DNA of 64,000 nucleotides from Vreelandella lionensis. GTDB taxonomy: Bacteria; Pseudomonadota; Gammaproteobacteria; Pseudomonadales; Halomonadaceae. The DNA lies in assembly GCF_002087295.1 (NCBI RefSeq), contig NZ_MWVI01000012.1, positions 16,033 to 80,032 of the forward strand, given 5' to 3'. The notes beneath the pieces were generated by a model. The model did not search any database and was not told the origin of the DNA. It saw only the letters and a program-made list of their open reading frames with translations. A program made the position numbers and the translations under genes. Shown piece by piece: positions 10,648 to 21,725 of this stretch; the stretch's first letter is position 1, and the number at the start of each line of letters is the position of its first letter.

Positions 10648-11603
10648 ATGAATCCTAACTATCTCGATTTTGAACAGCCCGTTGCCGGAACTCCAGGCAA
10701 AAATTGAGGAGCTGCGTTTGGTGGGCTCCGACAGCCAGGTGAACCTCTCAGATGAGATTTCACGGCTGGAGGAGAAGAGCCGCAAGTTAACGGAATCAAT
10801 CTTCAAAGATTTGACCCCTTGGCAGGTTTCCCAGCTATCGCGGCACCCCCAGCGCCCCTATACGCTGGATTATTAGAACATATTTTTACCGATTTCGATG
10901 AGCTGCACGGTGACCGAAAATTTGCGGATGACGCTGCCCTCGTTGGCGGCGTTGCACGCCTAAACGATGCGCCGGTGATGGTAATTGGCCACCAAAAAGG
11001 CCGCGATGTTAAAGAGAAAGTGCGCCGTAATTTTGGCATGCCGCGCCCGGAAGGCTACCGCAAAGCGTGCCGCTTAATGGAAATGGCTGAGCGCTTTAAA
11101 ATGCCCATTCTGACGTTTATCGATACTCCCGGCGCGTATCCCGGTATCGACGCGGAAGAGCGTGGTCAGTCGGAAGCGATTGCCTATAACCTGGCGGTGA
11201 TGTCGCGCCTGAAGACGCCGATTATTTCCACCGTGGTGGGCGAGGGTGGCTCAGGCGGCGCGTGGCGATTGGGGTGTGCGACGAACTGCATATGCTGCAG
11301 TACTCCACTTACTCGGTCATTTCGCCGGAAGGCTGCGCCTCCATTCGGTGGAAGAGCGCCGAAAAAGCCTCCGATGCGGCTCAGGCCATGGGAATCACCG
11401 CCGAGCGCTTAAAAGAGCTGGGCTTTGTAGATTCGCTGATCAAAGAGCCGTTGGGCGGCGCCCATCGTCACCCGATAGACACCGCAGCGCGGGTTAAAGA
11501 CGCGCTCTCTGCCAGCCTTGAGCGCCTGCAAGCGCTGGATAGTGATGCCCTGCTTGAGCGCCGCTATGAGCGCCTGATGAGCTATGGCGCCCCAGCCGCC
11601 TAA
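10648..11603 (+). CDS. accA: Acetyl-CoA carboxylase carboxyltransferase alpha subunit (three frameshifts)
   Basis: With AccD forms the carboxyltransferase that makes malonyl-CoA from carboxybiotin and acetyl-CoA. The start ATG 10648 gives the family N-terminus [21 protein letters not shown] after removing one G at 10687-10688. A missing T at 10873-10874 restores [18 protein letters not shown], and a missing C near 11262 restores [19 protein letters not shown]. The corrected protein is 318 residues, the expected size. The crotonase-fold oxyanion region ([16 protein letters not shown]) is present. The 3' end overlaps tilS by 20 bases. Confidence 0.94.
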
Positions 11604-12872
11604 ACGGCTTTTGCGCTTGCTTCACGACGCCCTGGCGCAACCCCCGCCGGGGCGTTGCATTTGGGTCGCGCTCTCCGGTGGCTTGGACTCGTCGCTGCTG
11701 CTGATGCTAGCCGCGGAGGCCTGCCAAGACAGCGGCCAATTGCTACGCGCCCTACATGTTAATCACGGCCTACAGGCGGCGGCGGCCGACTTTGAAACCC
11801 ACTGCCAACAGCTGTGTCAGCGCCTTGGCGTGCCGCTAACGGTTGAGCGGTGGCGATTGAATCGCGAGGCGAAGGGGTAGAGGGCGCTGCTAGGCGCGCT
11901 CGCTACGCGGCCTTTGCGCAGCATGTGAAGCCGGGTGACGCGCTATGGCTTGGTCAGCATCAGGATGATCAAGCGGAAACCCTCTTACTGGCAGCGCTGC
12001 GGGGGAGCGGTATTCGTGGGTTGGCGGGCATGCCATATCAACGGGAGTGGCAAGGCATTACGCTTGTGCGCCCTTGGCTCAGCGTCAGCCGCCAAACTCT
12101 GGCCGATACGGCCCACGCTATGGCACTGACTTGGTGTGAAGACCCCACCAATCGCGATATTGAATTTGATCGCAACCGTTTGCGCCACGAAGTGCTGCCA
12201 ACGCTGACTCAGCGCTGGCCTGATGCGGTACGTTCGTTGGCCAAGAGCGCTGGCTTGGCCGGTGAGGCCGACACGCTCCTTGCCAGCTACGCCGCCGAGG
12301 AGTTGGCCGTGCTTACGTTGGGAACGGGCTGTCTCGATGCGTCGGCATTGGCCGCGTTGCCGTTACCCCGTCAGCGGCTGCTCGTTCGTACGCTGTGTCA
12401 GCAGCTAAGGCTGCCAACGCCTCCACAGGCGCGTCTGGCCAGCCTGCTCGGCCAGCTTACCGCCGCCCAGGATGCCCAGGTGCTAGTAGAGTGGCCCGGA
12501 GCCCAGGCGCGGGTGTGGCGGCGCAGGCTTTATCTTATGACGCCGTTGGCTGCGTTGCCGGATTGGCAAGCGCCTTGGAACGGAGAGCCAGGGGTGAGTA
12601 CTCCTTTTGGGCCGCTACAGCTTCGCCTGGAACGCGACACCTACTTAGCAGAACCGTTCATGCTGCGCTGGCGGCAGGGCGGGGAAGTGCTCGTATTGCC
12701 TGGGCGTGGCCGACGCGACCTCAAACGCTTGCTGCAAGAACGGGCGCTTCCGCCTTGGGAGCGGGAGCGGCTGATTGTTGTGATGGTCGGAGGGCGCTGT
12801 CTGGGCGTGCTCCAACCGCCTGCCAACGTTCTGTGGCAGGCGGAAGGGGCGACGTTTCATCGCGAGGGTTAG
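11584..12872 (+). CDS. tilS: tRNA(Ile)-lysidine synthase TilS (one frameshift)
   Basis: ATP-dependent enzyme converting C34 of the CAU-anticodon tRNA-Ile to lysidine so that AUA is read as Ile. The PP-loop [10 protein letters not shown] lies near residue 32 and QHQDDQAET near residue 120; TilS substrate-binding domains follow. A G is missing at 11849-11850; restoring it gives [27 protein letters not shown] and 429 residues, normal for TilS. Downstream of accA as in many gammaproteobacteria. It ends convergently with ppx, overlapping it by four bases. Confidence 0.92.
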
Positions 12873-14416
12873 GAAGGCGTATTCAGGTTGAACGCAAACC
12901 CGGCGTTGGCCATAAATGCCTGCTCCTGCTCTAAATCGGTGCTGAGCAGCGTGGGTTCATCGCTGGGGGGCAGCGAATGGTGAGCGCGTCGCCGTTGCTG
13001 TCAGCAGCAATTTTGGGCGGCATGGGCGCGCCTTCAGGCCGCGAATGATTAATCAGCACGGCGAGGCGTAGCAAGCGGGCAAGCTTAGCCGCGCTTGGCT
13101 GCTGTGAGGCAGGCAGCGCTTGCCACTCCTTAAGCGGGAATTTACGCGGGTGAGCACGCACTAAAAACGCCAACAAGCGCTGCTCGGGGCGAGAAAACCC
13201 GGCTAGGTCCGAATGCTCTAATAGATACGCGCCGTGGCGGTGGAACTGGCTATGGGAGATGGCTAGCCCAATTTCATGCACATGGCTTGCCCAGCTCAAA
13301 TAGTGGCCCTGTTCGGCGGTTAAGCCCCACGGCTGCTTCACTACGGCAAACAAGTGCTTGGCGGTTTCCGCCCCATTTTCTGCTTGCCGGGTATCTACGT
13401 CATACCCTCGCTTGAGCATGTCGAGGGTTTTGGAGCGGGTATCTTCGGCGCTGTTGCGCCCCGCCATGTCATAGAGCACGCCTTCACGCAGTGCGCCGTC
13501 GGCAAACCGCATTTGGTGAAGGTCGAAGGCTTCAAAAATGGCGCTCAAAATGGCAATGCCCACCGGAAATACCCGAGCCCTATCGGGTTTGAGGCCGTCC
13601 AGCTCGACCTTTTCCAGATGTTTGCATTTCAACAGGCGCTCGCGCAGTTTTTTCAAGCCGCTGCGGGTAATCACCCACTCTTGGGGCGTGTCGCCGTAAG
13701 CGTGCAGCACGCTGGCAGCGGCCTTAATCGTGCCCTGGAGCCTACCGGATCATCCCATCCTAAGCGCTGGTAAGGGCGCTGGATGTTGGCCAGCTCTGAA
13801 AGCGCTGCCAGCTCGGCGCGGCGCATGCGCTTTTCGGTAAGTTCGCCATCGGCAAAAAAGCGTCCGGTAAACGTGACACAACCCATGCGCAGGCTTTCCA
13901 GCGCTTTGGCCTCAAAGGCTTCACCATAATAAACTCGGTAGAGCCGCCGCCAATATCGACAATCAAGCGGCGGCCGCTTTCGGCCAGGGCGTGGGCGGCA
14001 CCCAAATAAATTAGGCGGGCTTCTTCGCGCCCGGCAATAATCTCGATGGCGTGGCCAAGCTGGGCTTCCGCGCGCTCGATAAACGTTTGGCTGTTGTGGG
14101 CGTCGCGTAGGGCGTTAGTGCCCACCACGCGAAGGTTGGGACCTTCAATATCGGTTAAAAACGGCGCAAAACGGCCCAAGCAGTCGAGCGCGCGCTGCAT
14201 GGCGGCTTCACTGAGGTAACCGTTCTCGTCAAGTCCTGCCGCCAGTTGGACCTTTTCACCTAGTCGTGCCACTACTTGTAAACGTTCATTTTGGTAGTTG
14301 GCAACCAGTAGGTGAAAGCTATTGGATCCAAGGTCAATGGCGGCTAGGCGCTGCGGTTCACCGCTCTCAAATTCGGCAGTGGGTGCGGCGATGGGGAGCG
14401 AAATGTCCTTGGGCAT
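12869..14416 (-). CDS. ppx: Exopolyphosphatase Ppx/GppA family (three frameshifts)
   Basis: Releases phosphate from the ends of polyphosphate, or hydrolyses pppGpp. ASKHA-fold signatures are present: [15 protein letters not shown] (about residues 25-39), [12 protein letters not shown] and [12 protein letters not shown]-terminal HD-like domain ([17 protein letters not shown]) follows, as in Ppx. Three single bases are missing: near 13924-13926 (restores [17 protein letters not shown]), near 13735-13741 (restores [17 protein letters not shown]) and in the G6 run 12965-12970 (restores the C-terminus to the TAA at 12869-12871). Corrected length is 516 residues, close to E. coli Ppx at 513. Ppx and GppA cannot be separated safely by eye; length favours Ppx. 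Confidence 0.9.
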
Positions 14417-14419
14417 GAG

Positions 14420-14707
14420 CTATCCTTCAAATTGGCTATGCCAAGGTTGCGGTGACCTCTGACTATTGTCAATTGCCAAAGGCTTGCGTTTGTCGCGGGC
14501 CTTGACTACCATCGAGCTACTGGCTTGATCCGAGTTGGCTTGTTCGTCTAACAAGCGCACTGACTCGGGCACCCCGAGCAGTACGTATCCAGATGGCATC
14601 AGCCAGATGTCCAAGTCGTCAGATAACCCGCTGAAACAGCATTTTTCTGTGCCAATCAGATTAACTAGTTTGTTTGCACCCTCACGCCAAGCAGTCATTG
14701 ATGTCAT
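14420..14707 (-). CDS. Small hypothetical protein upstream of ppx
   Basis: I do not recognise this 95-residue protein. It starts at ATG 14707 with a weak ribosome binding site and ends TTTGAAGGATAG three bases before the ppx start, so the ppx Shine-Dalgarno lies inside its last codons. That spacing argues for translational coupling and a real gene. The sequence has a central hydrophobic stretch (DIWLMPSGYVLLGVPESVRLL) and a basic, Ser/Gln-rich tail. I see no known motif. It occupies the side of rho where many gammaproteobacteria carry trxA, but it is not a thioredoxin (no CGPC). Confidence 0.45.
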   Translation of the reverse strand: MTSMTAWREGANKLVNLIGTEKCCFSGLSDDLDIWLMPSGYVLLGVPESVRLLDEQANSDQASSSMVVKARDKRKPLAIDNSQRSPQPWHSQFEG

Positions 14708-14880
14708 TGTTATGCTTTAGGCATTGTTACAGCGACTGCCCAGCTTTCACCACTCGAGCGTGTGCCTAGATGGGGTTCTGAACGCATCACTCGGCGCTTA
14801 GCCCTATATTTAGGCCAAGCCTCCTGTCTTATTCCCGGCGCCTAGCGCCTAGCTTTCATGAGCAATTTTCTAACACACCG

Positions 14881-16140
<1,260 letters not shown>

Positions 16141-16205
16141 GGCGCTGCATCTACTGCCATGCGTTTGCAAGAGCAGCGTCTGACAGCCGCGTTGAGGAGA
16201 GTGCT

Positions 16206-17699
16206 TTGAAGTATAACGACTTGCGCGATTTTATTGCGGCGCTTGAAGCCCAGGGTGAGCTAAAGCGAGTTAAAGCGGAAGTTGATCCTTACCTAGAAAT
16301 TACTGAAATCTGCGACCGTACGCTGCGCGCCGGCGGCCCTGCACTGCTGTTTGAAAATGTAAAGGGCCACGATATGCCGCTACTGGGCAACCTGTTCGGC
16401 ACCCCGAAGCGGGTAGCGCTGGGTATGGGCCAGGATTCAGTAGAAGCGTTGCGTGAAGTGGGGAAGCTGCTGGCATTTCTGAAAGAGCCAGACCCGCCCA
16501 AAGGCCTGAAAGATGCCTGGGATAAGCTGCCGATCTTTAAGCAGGTGCCCAGCATGGCGCCCAACACCGTTAAGCGCGCGCCTGTGCAGGAAGTCGTTTA
16601 CGAAGGGGAGGAAGTGGATTTAGGTCGTTTGCCGATTCAGCACTGCTGGCCCGGCGATGCGGCACCGCTTGTCACTTGGCCGCTGGTCATTACCAAAGGC
16701 CCGCATAAAAAGCGCCAGAACCTGGGGATTTATCGCCAGCAGAAAATCGCCAAGAATCGCCTGATTATGCGCTGGCTCTCCCACCGCGGTGGAGCGCTGG
16801 ACTTTCTTGAGTTTCAAAAAGCCCATCCCGGTGAGCCCTTTCCCGTTGCCGTGGCGCTAGGCGCTGACCCGGCGACTATTTTAGGCGCGGTCACACCGGT
16901 GCCCGATTCGCTCTCAGAATACGCCTTTGCTGGCCTACTGCGCGGTTCGCGTACCGAGTTGGTGAAATGTGGTCACGCAGATCTGGAAGTCCCTGCCTCC
17001 AGCGAAATTATTCTGGAAGGCTTTATTTACCCGGACGATATGGCACCGGAAGGGCCGTTTGGTGACCATACCGGTTACTATAACGAAGTGGATCATTTCC
17101 CTGTGTTTACCGTGACGCGGATGACCATGCGCCGTGATGCCATTTATCACTCTACCTATACCGGTCGTCCACCCGATGAGCCCGCCATTTTAGGCGTAGC
17201 GCTTAACGAAGTGTTCGTGCCCATTCTGTGCAAGCAGTTCCCCGAGATCGTCGACTTCTATTTACCGCCGGAAGGCTGCTCCTATCGTATGGCGGTTGTG
17301 ACGATGAAGAAGCAGTACCCCGGCCACGCGAAGCGCGTGATGATGGGGGTTTGGAGCTTCCTGCGCCAGTTTATGTACACCAAGTTCGTCATCGTGCTGG
17401 ATGATGATGTGGATGCGCGTAACTGGGAAGACGTGATGTGGGCGATTACCACGCGCATGGATCCTGCCCGCGACACGGTGATGGTGGAAAACACGCCTAT
17501 CGACTACCTCGACTTCGCCTCACCGGTATCCGGACTTGGCTCCAAGATGGGGCTGGATGCAACGAACAAGTGGCCCGGCGAAACCGACCGGGAGTGGGGC
17601 ACTCCCATCGTGATGGATGAGACGGTGAAAGCCCGCGTTGACGAGCGTTGGGATGAGCTGGGCATTGATATTCCGCTACCCACACCGCGCCACGGTTAA
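16206..17699 (+). CDS. ubiD: 4-hydroxy-3-polyprenylbenzoate decarboxylase UbiD
   Basis: Prenylated-FMN-dependent decarboxylase of ubiquinone synthesis. The 497 residues closely match the E. coli protein throughout, for example [36 protein letters not shown] (containing a conserved catalytic acid) and ATNKWPGET. Start TTG 16206 follows GAGGAGAG and gives MKYNDLRDF. Followed after 41 bases by a flavin reductase, the common ubiD-fre pair. Intact. Confidence 0.97.
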   Translation: MKYNDLRDFIAALEAQGELKRVKAEVDPYLEITEICDRTLRAGGPALLFENVKGHDMPLLGNLFGTPKRVALGMGQDSVEALREVGKLLAFLKEPDPPKGLKDAWDKLPIFKQVPSMAPNTVKRAPVQEVVYEGEEVDLGRLPIQHCWPGDAAPLVTWPLVITKGPHKKRQNLGIYRQQKIAKNRLIMRWLSHRGGALDFLEFQKAHPGEPFPVAVALGADPATILGAVTPVPDSLSEYAFAGLLRGSRTELVKCGHADLEVPASSEIILEGFIYPDDMAPEGPFGDHTGYYNEVDHFPVFTVTRMTMRRDAIYHSTYTGRPPDEPAILGVALNEVFVPILCKQFPEIVDFYLPPEGCSYRMAVVTMKKQYPGHAKRVMMGVWSFLRQFMYTKFVIVLDDDVDARNWEDVMWAITTRMDPARDTVMVENTPIDYLDFASPVSGLGSKMGLDATNKWPGETDREWGTPIVMDETVKARVDERWDELGIDIPLPTPRHG

Positions 17700-17740
17700 T
17701 CGGCCGTATGGGCCGAACGATTTTCCATAAAGAGGCTTTC

Positions 17741-18508
17741 ATGAGCGCTAGGACGTTAACGTGTAAAACGCTAACCTGCCAAGTCACCGCCGTCGAGGAT
17801 CTTAATCCTGACGTATTTAAAGTCACGCTTGCCGGTCGCGCTGAAGCAATGCAGCACGCCCCTGGTCAGTACCTTGAACTAATGCTAGACGAGGCCACTT
17901 GGGTGCCTTTCTCGATTGCTAGCTGTGACCGTGGCGATGGCACGCTGGAGCTGCAAATTCAGCACTGGCCCGAGCGTGATAACTCCCAGCGGCTGCGCCA
18001 ACTGTTGCAGGTAGCCAACCAGCTAACGGTGCGCCTGCCCAGCGGTGATTGCGTGCTGGATACGCAAAGTGAGCGCCCGCTGCTGTTGATTGCCGCAGGG
18101 ACCGGCTTTGCCCAAATGAAGGCCATCGTCGAAGCCGCGCTTCGTGACCAGCCCGCACGGCCCATTTCACTATGGTGGGCGAACCGTGAGCACCGCGATT
18201 TGTATGCGGAAGACCTTGCCTGCGAGTGGGCGCAGCAGTATGAAAACGTTGCGTTTCATGCGGTCACCGAATTTCCGCTGACCGAGCCGCTGGCACCAGG
18301 CGAGCGCATTGCCCACCATCAGGGGCGCGTTGATTTGGTGTTAGAGGGCGAGCTGTCGAATGCGCCGATCACGCCCAGCGACTGCGATATCTATCTTTCA
18401 GGCTCGCCGGGCATGGTATATGCCTGCGTAGATGTTCTGGAGCGCCTTGGGGTCAGCAGTGAGCGAATGTTCTCGGATGTATTTGCCTACGCACCCCGCC
18501 CTCACTAA
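17741..18508 (+). CDS. fre: NAD(P)H-flavin reductase (Fre/LuxG family)
   Basis: Ferredoxin-reductase-fold enzyme that reduces free flavins with NAD(P)H; next to ubiD it may supply reduced FMN. An FAD/FMN-binding barrel domain (about residues 10-110) contains VPFSIAS. The usual Arg of the RPFS flavin motif is replaced by Val, which suggests weak flavin retention. The NAD-binding domain has LLLIAAGTGFAQMKA and ends SERMFSDVFAYAPRPH, like Fre. The 255 residues are slightly longer than E. coli Fre (233). Start ATG 17741 gives MSARTLTCKTLTC. Confidence 0.88.
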   Translation: MSARTLTCKTLTCQVTAVEDLNPDVFKVTLAGRAEAMQHAPGQYLELMLDEATWVPFSIASCDRGDGTLELQIQHWPERDNSQRLRQLLQVANQLTVRLPSGDCVLDTQSERPLLLIAAGTGFAQMKAIVEAALRDQPARPISLWWANREHRDLYAEDLACEWAQQYENVAFHAVTEFPLTEPLAPGERIAHHQGRVDLVLEGELSNAPITPSDCDIYLSGSPGMVYACVDVLERLGVSSERMFSDVFAYAPRPH

Positions 18509-18573
18509 AATGGTCGGCCACTCTCTGACGTACGGCATACACCGTAGATACTACTGATCACTAGGAGGCTTTC

Positions 18574-18702
18574 ATGGCCCATCACGACGATAATTTTAAA
18601 GACGATTCCGGCATTCTGCCGATTATTCTCGGTATCGTGGTATTGGTAGGTATGAGCGCACTGCCTGCCACTATTGGCTGGATTCAGGCGTTTAGCAGCT
18701 AA
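18574..18702 (+). CDS. 42-residue single-span membrane protein
   Basis: Short ORF preceded by a strong ribosome binding site (AGGAGG, 5 bases before ATG). It encodes a hydrophilic, His/Asp-rich N-terminus (MAHHDDNFKDDSG) followed by one hydrophobic helix (ILPIILGIVVLVGMSALPA) and a short tail. I know of no assigned function. The good start signal and clean amphipathic layout support it being real. It may belong to the ubiD-fre transcript or to the following small ORFs. Confidence 0.6.
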   Translation: MAHHDDNFKDDSGILPIILGIVVLVGMSALPATIGWIQAFSS

Positions 18703-18815
18703 TACTCGTCGCTAGGAAATTGAACGCTCTGCGGTAATTGCTAGTTGCCATTTAGCGCGCAGGCAGGCAGGATTAGGTCATTACGTAGTACACACGTCAT
18801 ATTGAGGAAGTAACC

Positions 18816-18956
18816 ATGCCACATGGCAAGCCTTTACAGCGCACTCACACCAAACCGGAAACGGTGGTTGGGGCCTGGGCGAAGGTGGGTACTTCCTATA
18901 GCTTTAACTATGCAGCGTATTGGTTTAGCCACGGTGTGCCCCTGGCCGACGCCTAG
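18816..18956 (+). CDS. 46-residue small ORF
   Basis: Begins at an ATG 5 bases after TGAGGAAGTAA, a good ribosome binding site. It is basic at the N-terminus (MPHGKPLQRTHTKPETV) and aromatic-rich in the second half (TSYSFNYAAYWFSHGVPLADA). The stop at 18954-18956 precedes a strong terminator at 19000. I do not recognise the protein. The evidence is position, start signal and terminator only. Confidence 0.4.
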   Translation: MPHGKPLQRTHTKPETVVGAWAKVGTSYSFNYAAYWFSHGVPLADA

Positions 18957-18999
18957 CGTCGCGCCAACAGGCACACCGCCCCGGTTGCCTGCCGCATGC

Positions 19000-19037
19000 A
19001 AAGAAGCCTCGGTGGGTAACCCCACCGAGGCTTCTTT
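19000..19037 (+). terminator. Rho-independent terminator
   Basis: Near-perfect hairpin AAAGAAGCCTCGGTGGG - TAAC - CCCACCGAGGCTTCTTT followed by CGTTTTATT. The stem carries A and T tracts on both sides, so it can act in both directions. It closes the ubiD-fre-small ORF region. Confidence 0.9.
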
Positions 19038-19087
19038 CGTTTTATTAACCCTCATTTTTCATAGGTAGATTATTAAGGAGCTGCACC

Positions 19088-19260
19088 ATGTCTTATCGCG
19101 CCCACCAATCGCTAGCCCCAACGCCATCCGTTATCTCGGCTATGGCTGGCGATTTAGCGACGCGCGTTCGGTGCAAGCTGCCACCTCCGATCGTGCCCAC
19201 CTGGGTGGCAAGTTGATGATGCGATGTCACGCGTTATGTCATACGAATTCGGAGAGTTAA
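19088..19260 (+). CDS. Small ORF upstream of DAHP synthase (one frameshift)
   Basis: ATG 19088 follows TTAAGGAG, a strong ribosome binding site. As sequenced it ends after 42 codons. Adding one C to the C4 run 19116-19119, the same error type seen in lpxB and dnaE, gives a 57-residue protein starting MSYRAHQSLAPNAIRYLGYG and ending at the TAA 19258-19260. Its end contains GGAGAG, which serves as Shine-Dalgarno for the next gene. I do not recognise it. It could be a leader ORF for the aromatic amino acid gene, but it has no run of Phe, Tyr or Trp codons. Confidence 0.4.
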
Positions 19261-19264
19261 CCCT

Positions 19265-20330
19265 ATGAATGCCCCAATCAACACCGCTTGTTCCTCTACT
19301 GCCCAGGCCTCCACGCTTATGACTGCGACGGCGCTGCCGCTACCCGCTGAGCTGCGCCAGCGTGTGGCGGTGAATAGCACGCTTAGTGCACAAATCGACC
19401 AGCAGCGCCAAGCGGTACAGCATATCCTTAACGGGCAAGATAACCGCCTGCTGGTCGTAGTGGGTCCGTGCTCAATCCACGACCCGGATGCTGCCTTGGA
19501 GTATGCGGACCGGCTAGCAGCGCTCAGCGATGAGGTGAGCGAGCAGATTTTGCCAGTGATGCGAGTGTACGTTGAAAAGCCGCGCACCACGGTCGGTTGG
19601 AAGGGGTTGGTCTACGACCCTGATCTTGATGGCAGTGGCGACATGCCGCGGGGAATCGCGCTTTCCCGTGAGCTAATGCACGCCGTCGCCTCCCGCGGCC
19701 TGCCGGTGGCCACCGAGCTGTTACAGCCCATGTTAGCCCCGTACCTGGATGACCTGCTGAGCTGGGTAGCGATTGGGGCGCGCACGACGGAATCCCAGCT
19801 GCACCGTGAGCTGGCCAGCGACCTCAGCGCTGCCGTAGGATTCAAAAATGCCACCAGCGGCGATGTGCAGGTGGCCATTGATGCTATGCAGGCTGCCGCC
19901 CACTCCCATCAGCGTTTCGCCATGGATCGCCAGGGCCGCCCTATCATGCAGGAGACCGCAGGCAACCCGCACACCCACGTGGTGCTACGCGGCGGCCACG
20001 GCGAGCCCAACTACCAAGCCCACCATGTACGCAGCGCCGTTAATACACTGCGCGAAGCAGGCCAGAATCCGCGTTTGATGGTGGACTGCAGCCACGCCAA
20101 TGCCCGCAAAGATCACCGCCGCCAAAGCGAAGTAATGCTGGATGTATTAGCCCAAGCGTCAAGAGGGCGATGCCAACTTGGTCGCGCTGATGTTGGAGAG
20201 TCACCTGTTCGAAGGCAAGCAAACGCTTGCCCCCAACGCGCTGCGTTACGGTGTATCGGTCACCGACGCTTGCGTAAGCTGGGAAACCACTGAGCGACTG
20301 CTAAAAACTGCCGCTGAGCGTATTGCTTAG
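19265..20330 (+). CDS. 3-deoxy-7-phosphoheptulonate (DAHP) synthase, AroFGH class (one frameshift)
   Basis: First step of the shikimate pathway: condenses phosphoenolpyruvate and erythrose-4-phosphate. Conserved motifs of the class I-alpha enzymes are present: VVGPCSIHDP, YVEKPRTTVGWKGL (substrate-binding Lys and Arg), IGARTTESQLHRE and VDCSHANARKDH (metal ligands). An extra G at 20156 breaks the frame; removing it gives DVLAQRQEGDANLVALMLESHLFEGKQ and 354 residues, normal size. Which amino acid inhibits the isozyme cannot be told from this reading, so I assign no aroF/G/H symbol. Confidence 0.92.
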
Positions 20331-20409
20331 TTTTCGTACAAATCCTAGTGCGTTGACTGCCCCGGCCAGCCCCGTATCATAAGAGTTCCTTTTGATCACG
20401 AGGTTGGCC

Positions 20410-20922
20410 ATGGCCTTTTCCCTTGAACAGCACGATCCCGAAACGTACCGGCGTAAAGCTCGCATTATCAGCGTAGCGATGGCCGGACAGTTGATTATTT
20501 TTGGCCTGCTGTTTTCCATGCTCCTCACCACTACCTTTGGCAGCAGCGTCTGGCTGAACGCGCTGGGCGTATTGTTGGGCCTGCTTGCCACCAGCGCTAT
20601 GTTCGCTGCGTTAAGAGAGCGCCCATGGATGACTGAGATGCGCTATGTTTGGCAGCTCAAGCATCACCTGTCGCGCATCAGTAGCTACTTACAGCCACTG
20701 CGCCGCGAGGTGGAGCAGGATAATCGCCTAGCGCTGGATATTCTGACCTTTTACCATCAGGGCATGGCCCAGCTTGCCGAGCTAAATGGCCGCACCACCG
20801 ACGACGATGCCGAGCGTTTAGCGGAAAAAATGCAGGTTAAAGTGAAGCGTGAAGCGTTGGGCCTACCCAAAGAAGTCACCACGTTTGACCCGCATGACTT
20901 GAGCGCTTTCAAACAAAAGTAA
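20410..20922 (+). CDS. DUF3087 family inner membrane protein
   Basis: The 170-residue protein has two hydrophobic helices (about residues 23-45 and 50-68) between a charged N-terminus (MAFSLEQHDPETYRRKAR) and a long soluble C-terminal helix-rich domain. I assign it to DUF3087, a family of unknown function I associate with Pseudomonas and Halomonas relatives. Start ATG 20410 is preferred over the upstream TTG because it follows ACGAGG and starts the conserved part. Confidence 0.7.
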   Translation: MAFSLEQHDPETYRRKARIISVAMAGQLIIFGLLFSMLLTTTFGSSVWLNALGVLLGLLATSAMFAALRERPWMTEMRYVWQLKHHLSRISSYLQPLRREVEQDNRLALDILTFYHQGMAQLAELNGRTTDDDAERLAEKMQVKVKREALGLPKEVTTFDPHDLSAFKQK

Positions 20923-20971
20923 GTCGCGCGCAAGGGTATTACCGATGAGGGATTAACAGGGAGCGTATTCA

Positions 20972-21700
20972 ATGAGTGCTAATGTTACGTCACTACGATT
21001 CGCCACGGTGGTGGCTGCCGGTTTACTGCTAGCGGGCTGCGCGACCAGTGCGCCCGCCCCGGAGCAGCCGGTAAAAACCACCGTGCAGAGCAGCGCACCA
21101 TTGTTGCCTTCGGTGCTGTTTCCCGGTAGCGCTGAGCGCTTTCAAGCTTGGAACTGCCAACCAGCCAATCAAGACTTAGTGACGGCCGTCAATGGTGAGG
21201 AGTTACGGCTGTGGTCGCTACATGGCGCGTGGCGACTGCCTCAAGCCGTGGTGGCCAGCGGTGCCCGCTATCAAAATGGCGATATCAGCTTCTGGAACCG
21301 CGGCGATCAGGCGCAAATTGAAACGCCCCGTGGGCAATTGCAGTGCCAGCAAGGGGTTGACCGGGAGATTGCGACCCGGTCAAGCCACCCAGGCGTGATG
21401 TTGTTAGCCCGCGGCAACGAGCCGGGTTGGACGATTGAACTGGCGAACGATGCGCCAGTAATGACCTGGACTACCAACTACGGCAGCGACACCACCACCA
21501 TGCCTTATATGGTCAGCGTGATGGACAACGAGGCAGGCAGGGTAGTGATCGAGAACGCTAACGCCGAGCAGTTTTTCCGCGTACGCATTGAATCGGGTGC
21601 CTGCTTCGATGACATGAGTGGCGAGCCTTATCCTGCTCGCGTCACGCTCACCATCGGTGGCGAACAGTACAAAGGGTGCGGCCAGGGCATCGCGCCCTAG
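20972..21700 (+). CDS. Lipoprotein with MliC-like and COG3650-like domains
   Basis: A signal peptide with lipobox LLLAGC (Cys about residue 23) indicates a lipid-anchored envelope protein of 242 residues. The first half (about 55-125) resembles the MliC lysozyme-inhibitor fold: FQAWNCQP, then a Cys about 70 residues on (LQCQQG). The second half (about 145-240) has RGNEPGWTIEL and ACFDDMSGEPYPARVTLTI...YKGCG, the pattern of the COG3650 family. If the MliC assignment is right it may protect against host or predator lysozyme. Family calls are by eye. Confidence 0.65.
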   Translation: MSANVTSLRFATVVAAGLLLAGCATSAPAPEQPVKTTVQSSAPLLPSVLFPGSAERFQAWNCQPANQDLVTAVNGEELRLWSLHGAWRLPQAVVASGARYQNGDISFWNRGDQAQIETPRGQLQCQQGVDREIATRSSHPGVMLLARGNEPGWTIELANDAPVMTWTTNYGSDTTTMPYMVSVMDNEAGRVVIENANAEQFFRVRIESGACFDDMSGEPYPARVTLTIGGEQYKGCGQGIAP

Positions 21701-21725
21701 CCATCATGATCTAGCATCTCAGCCA

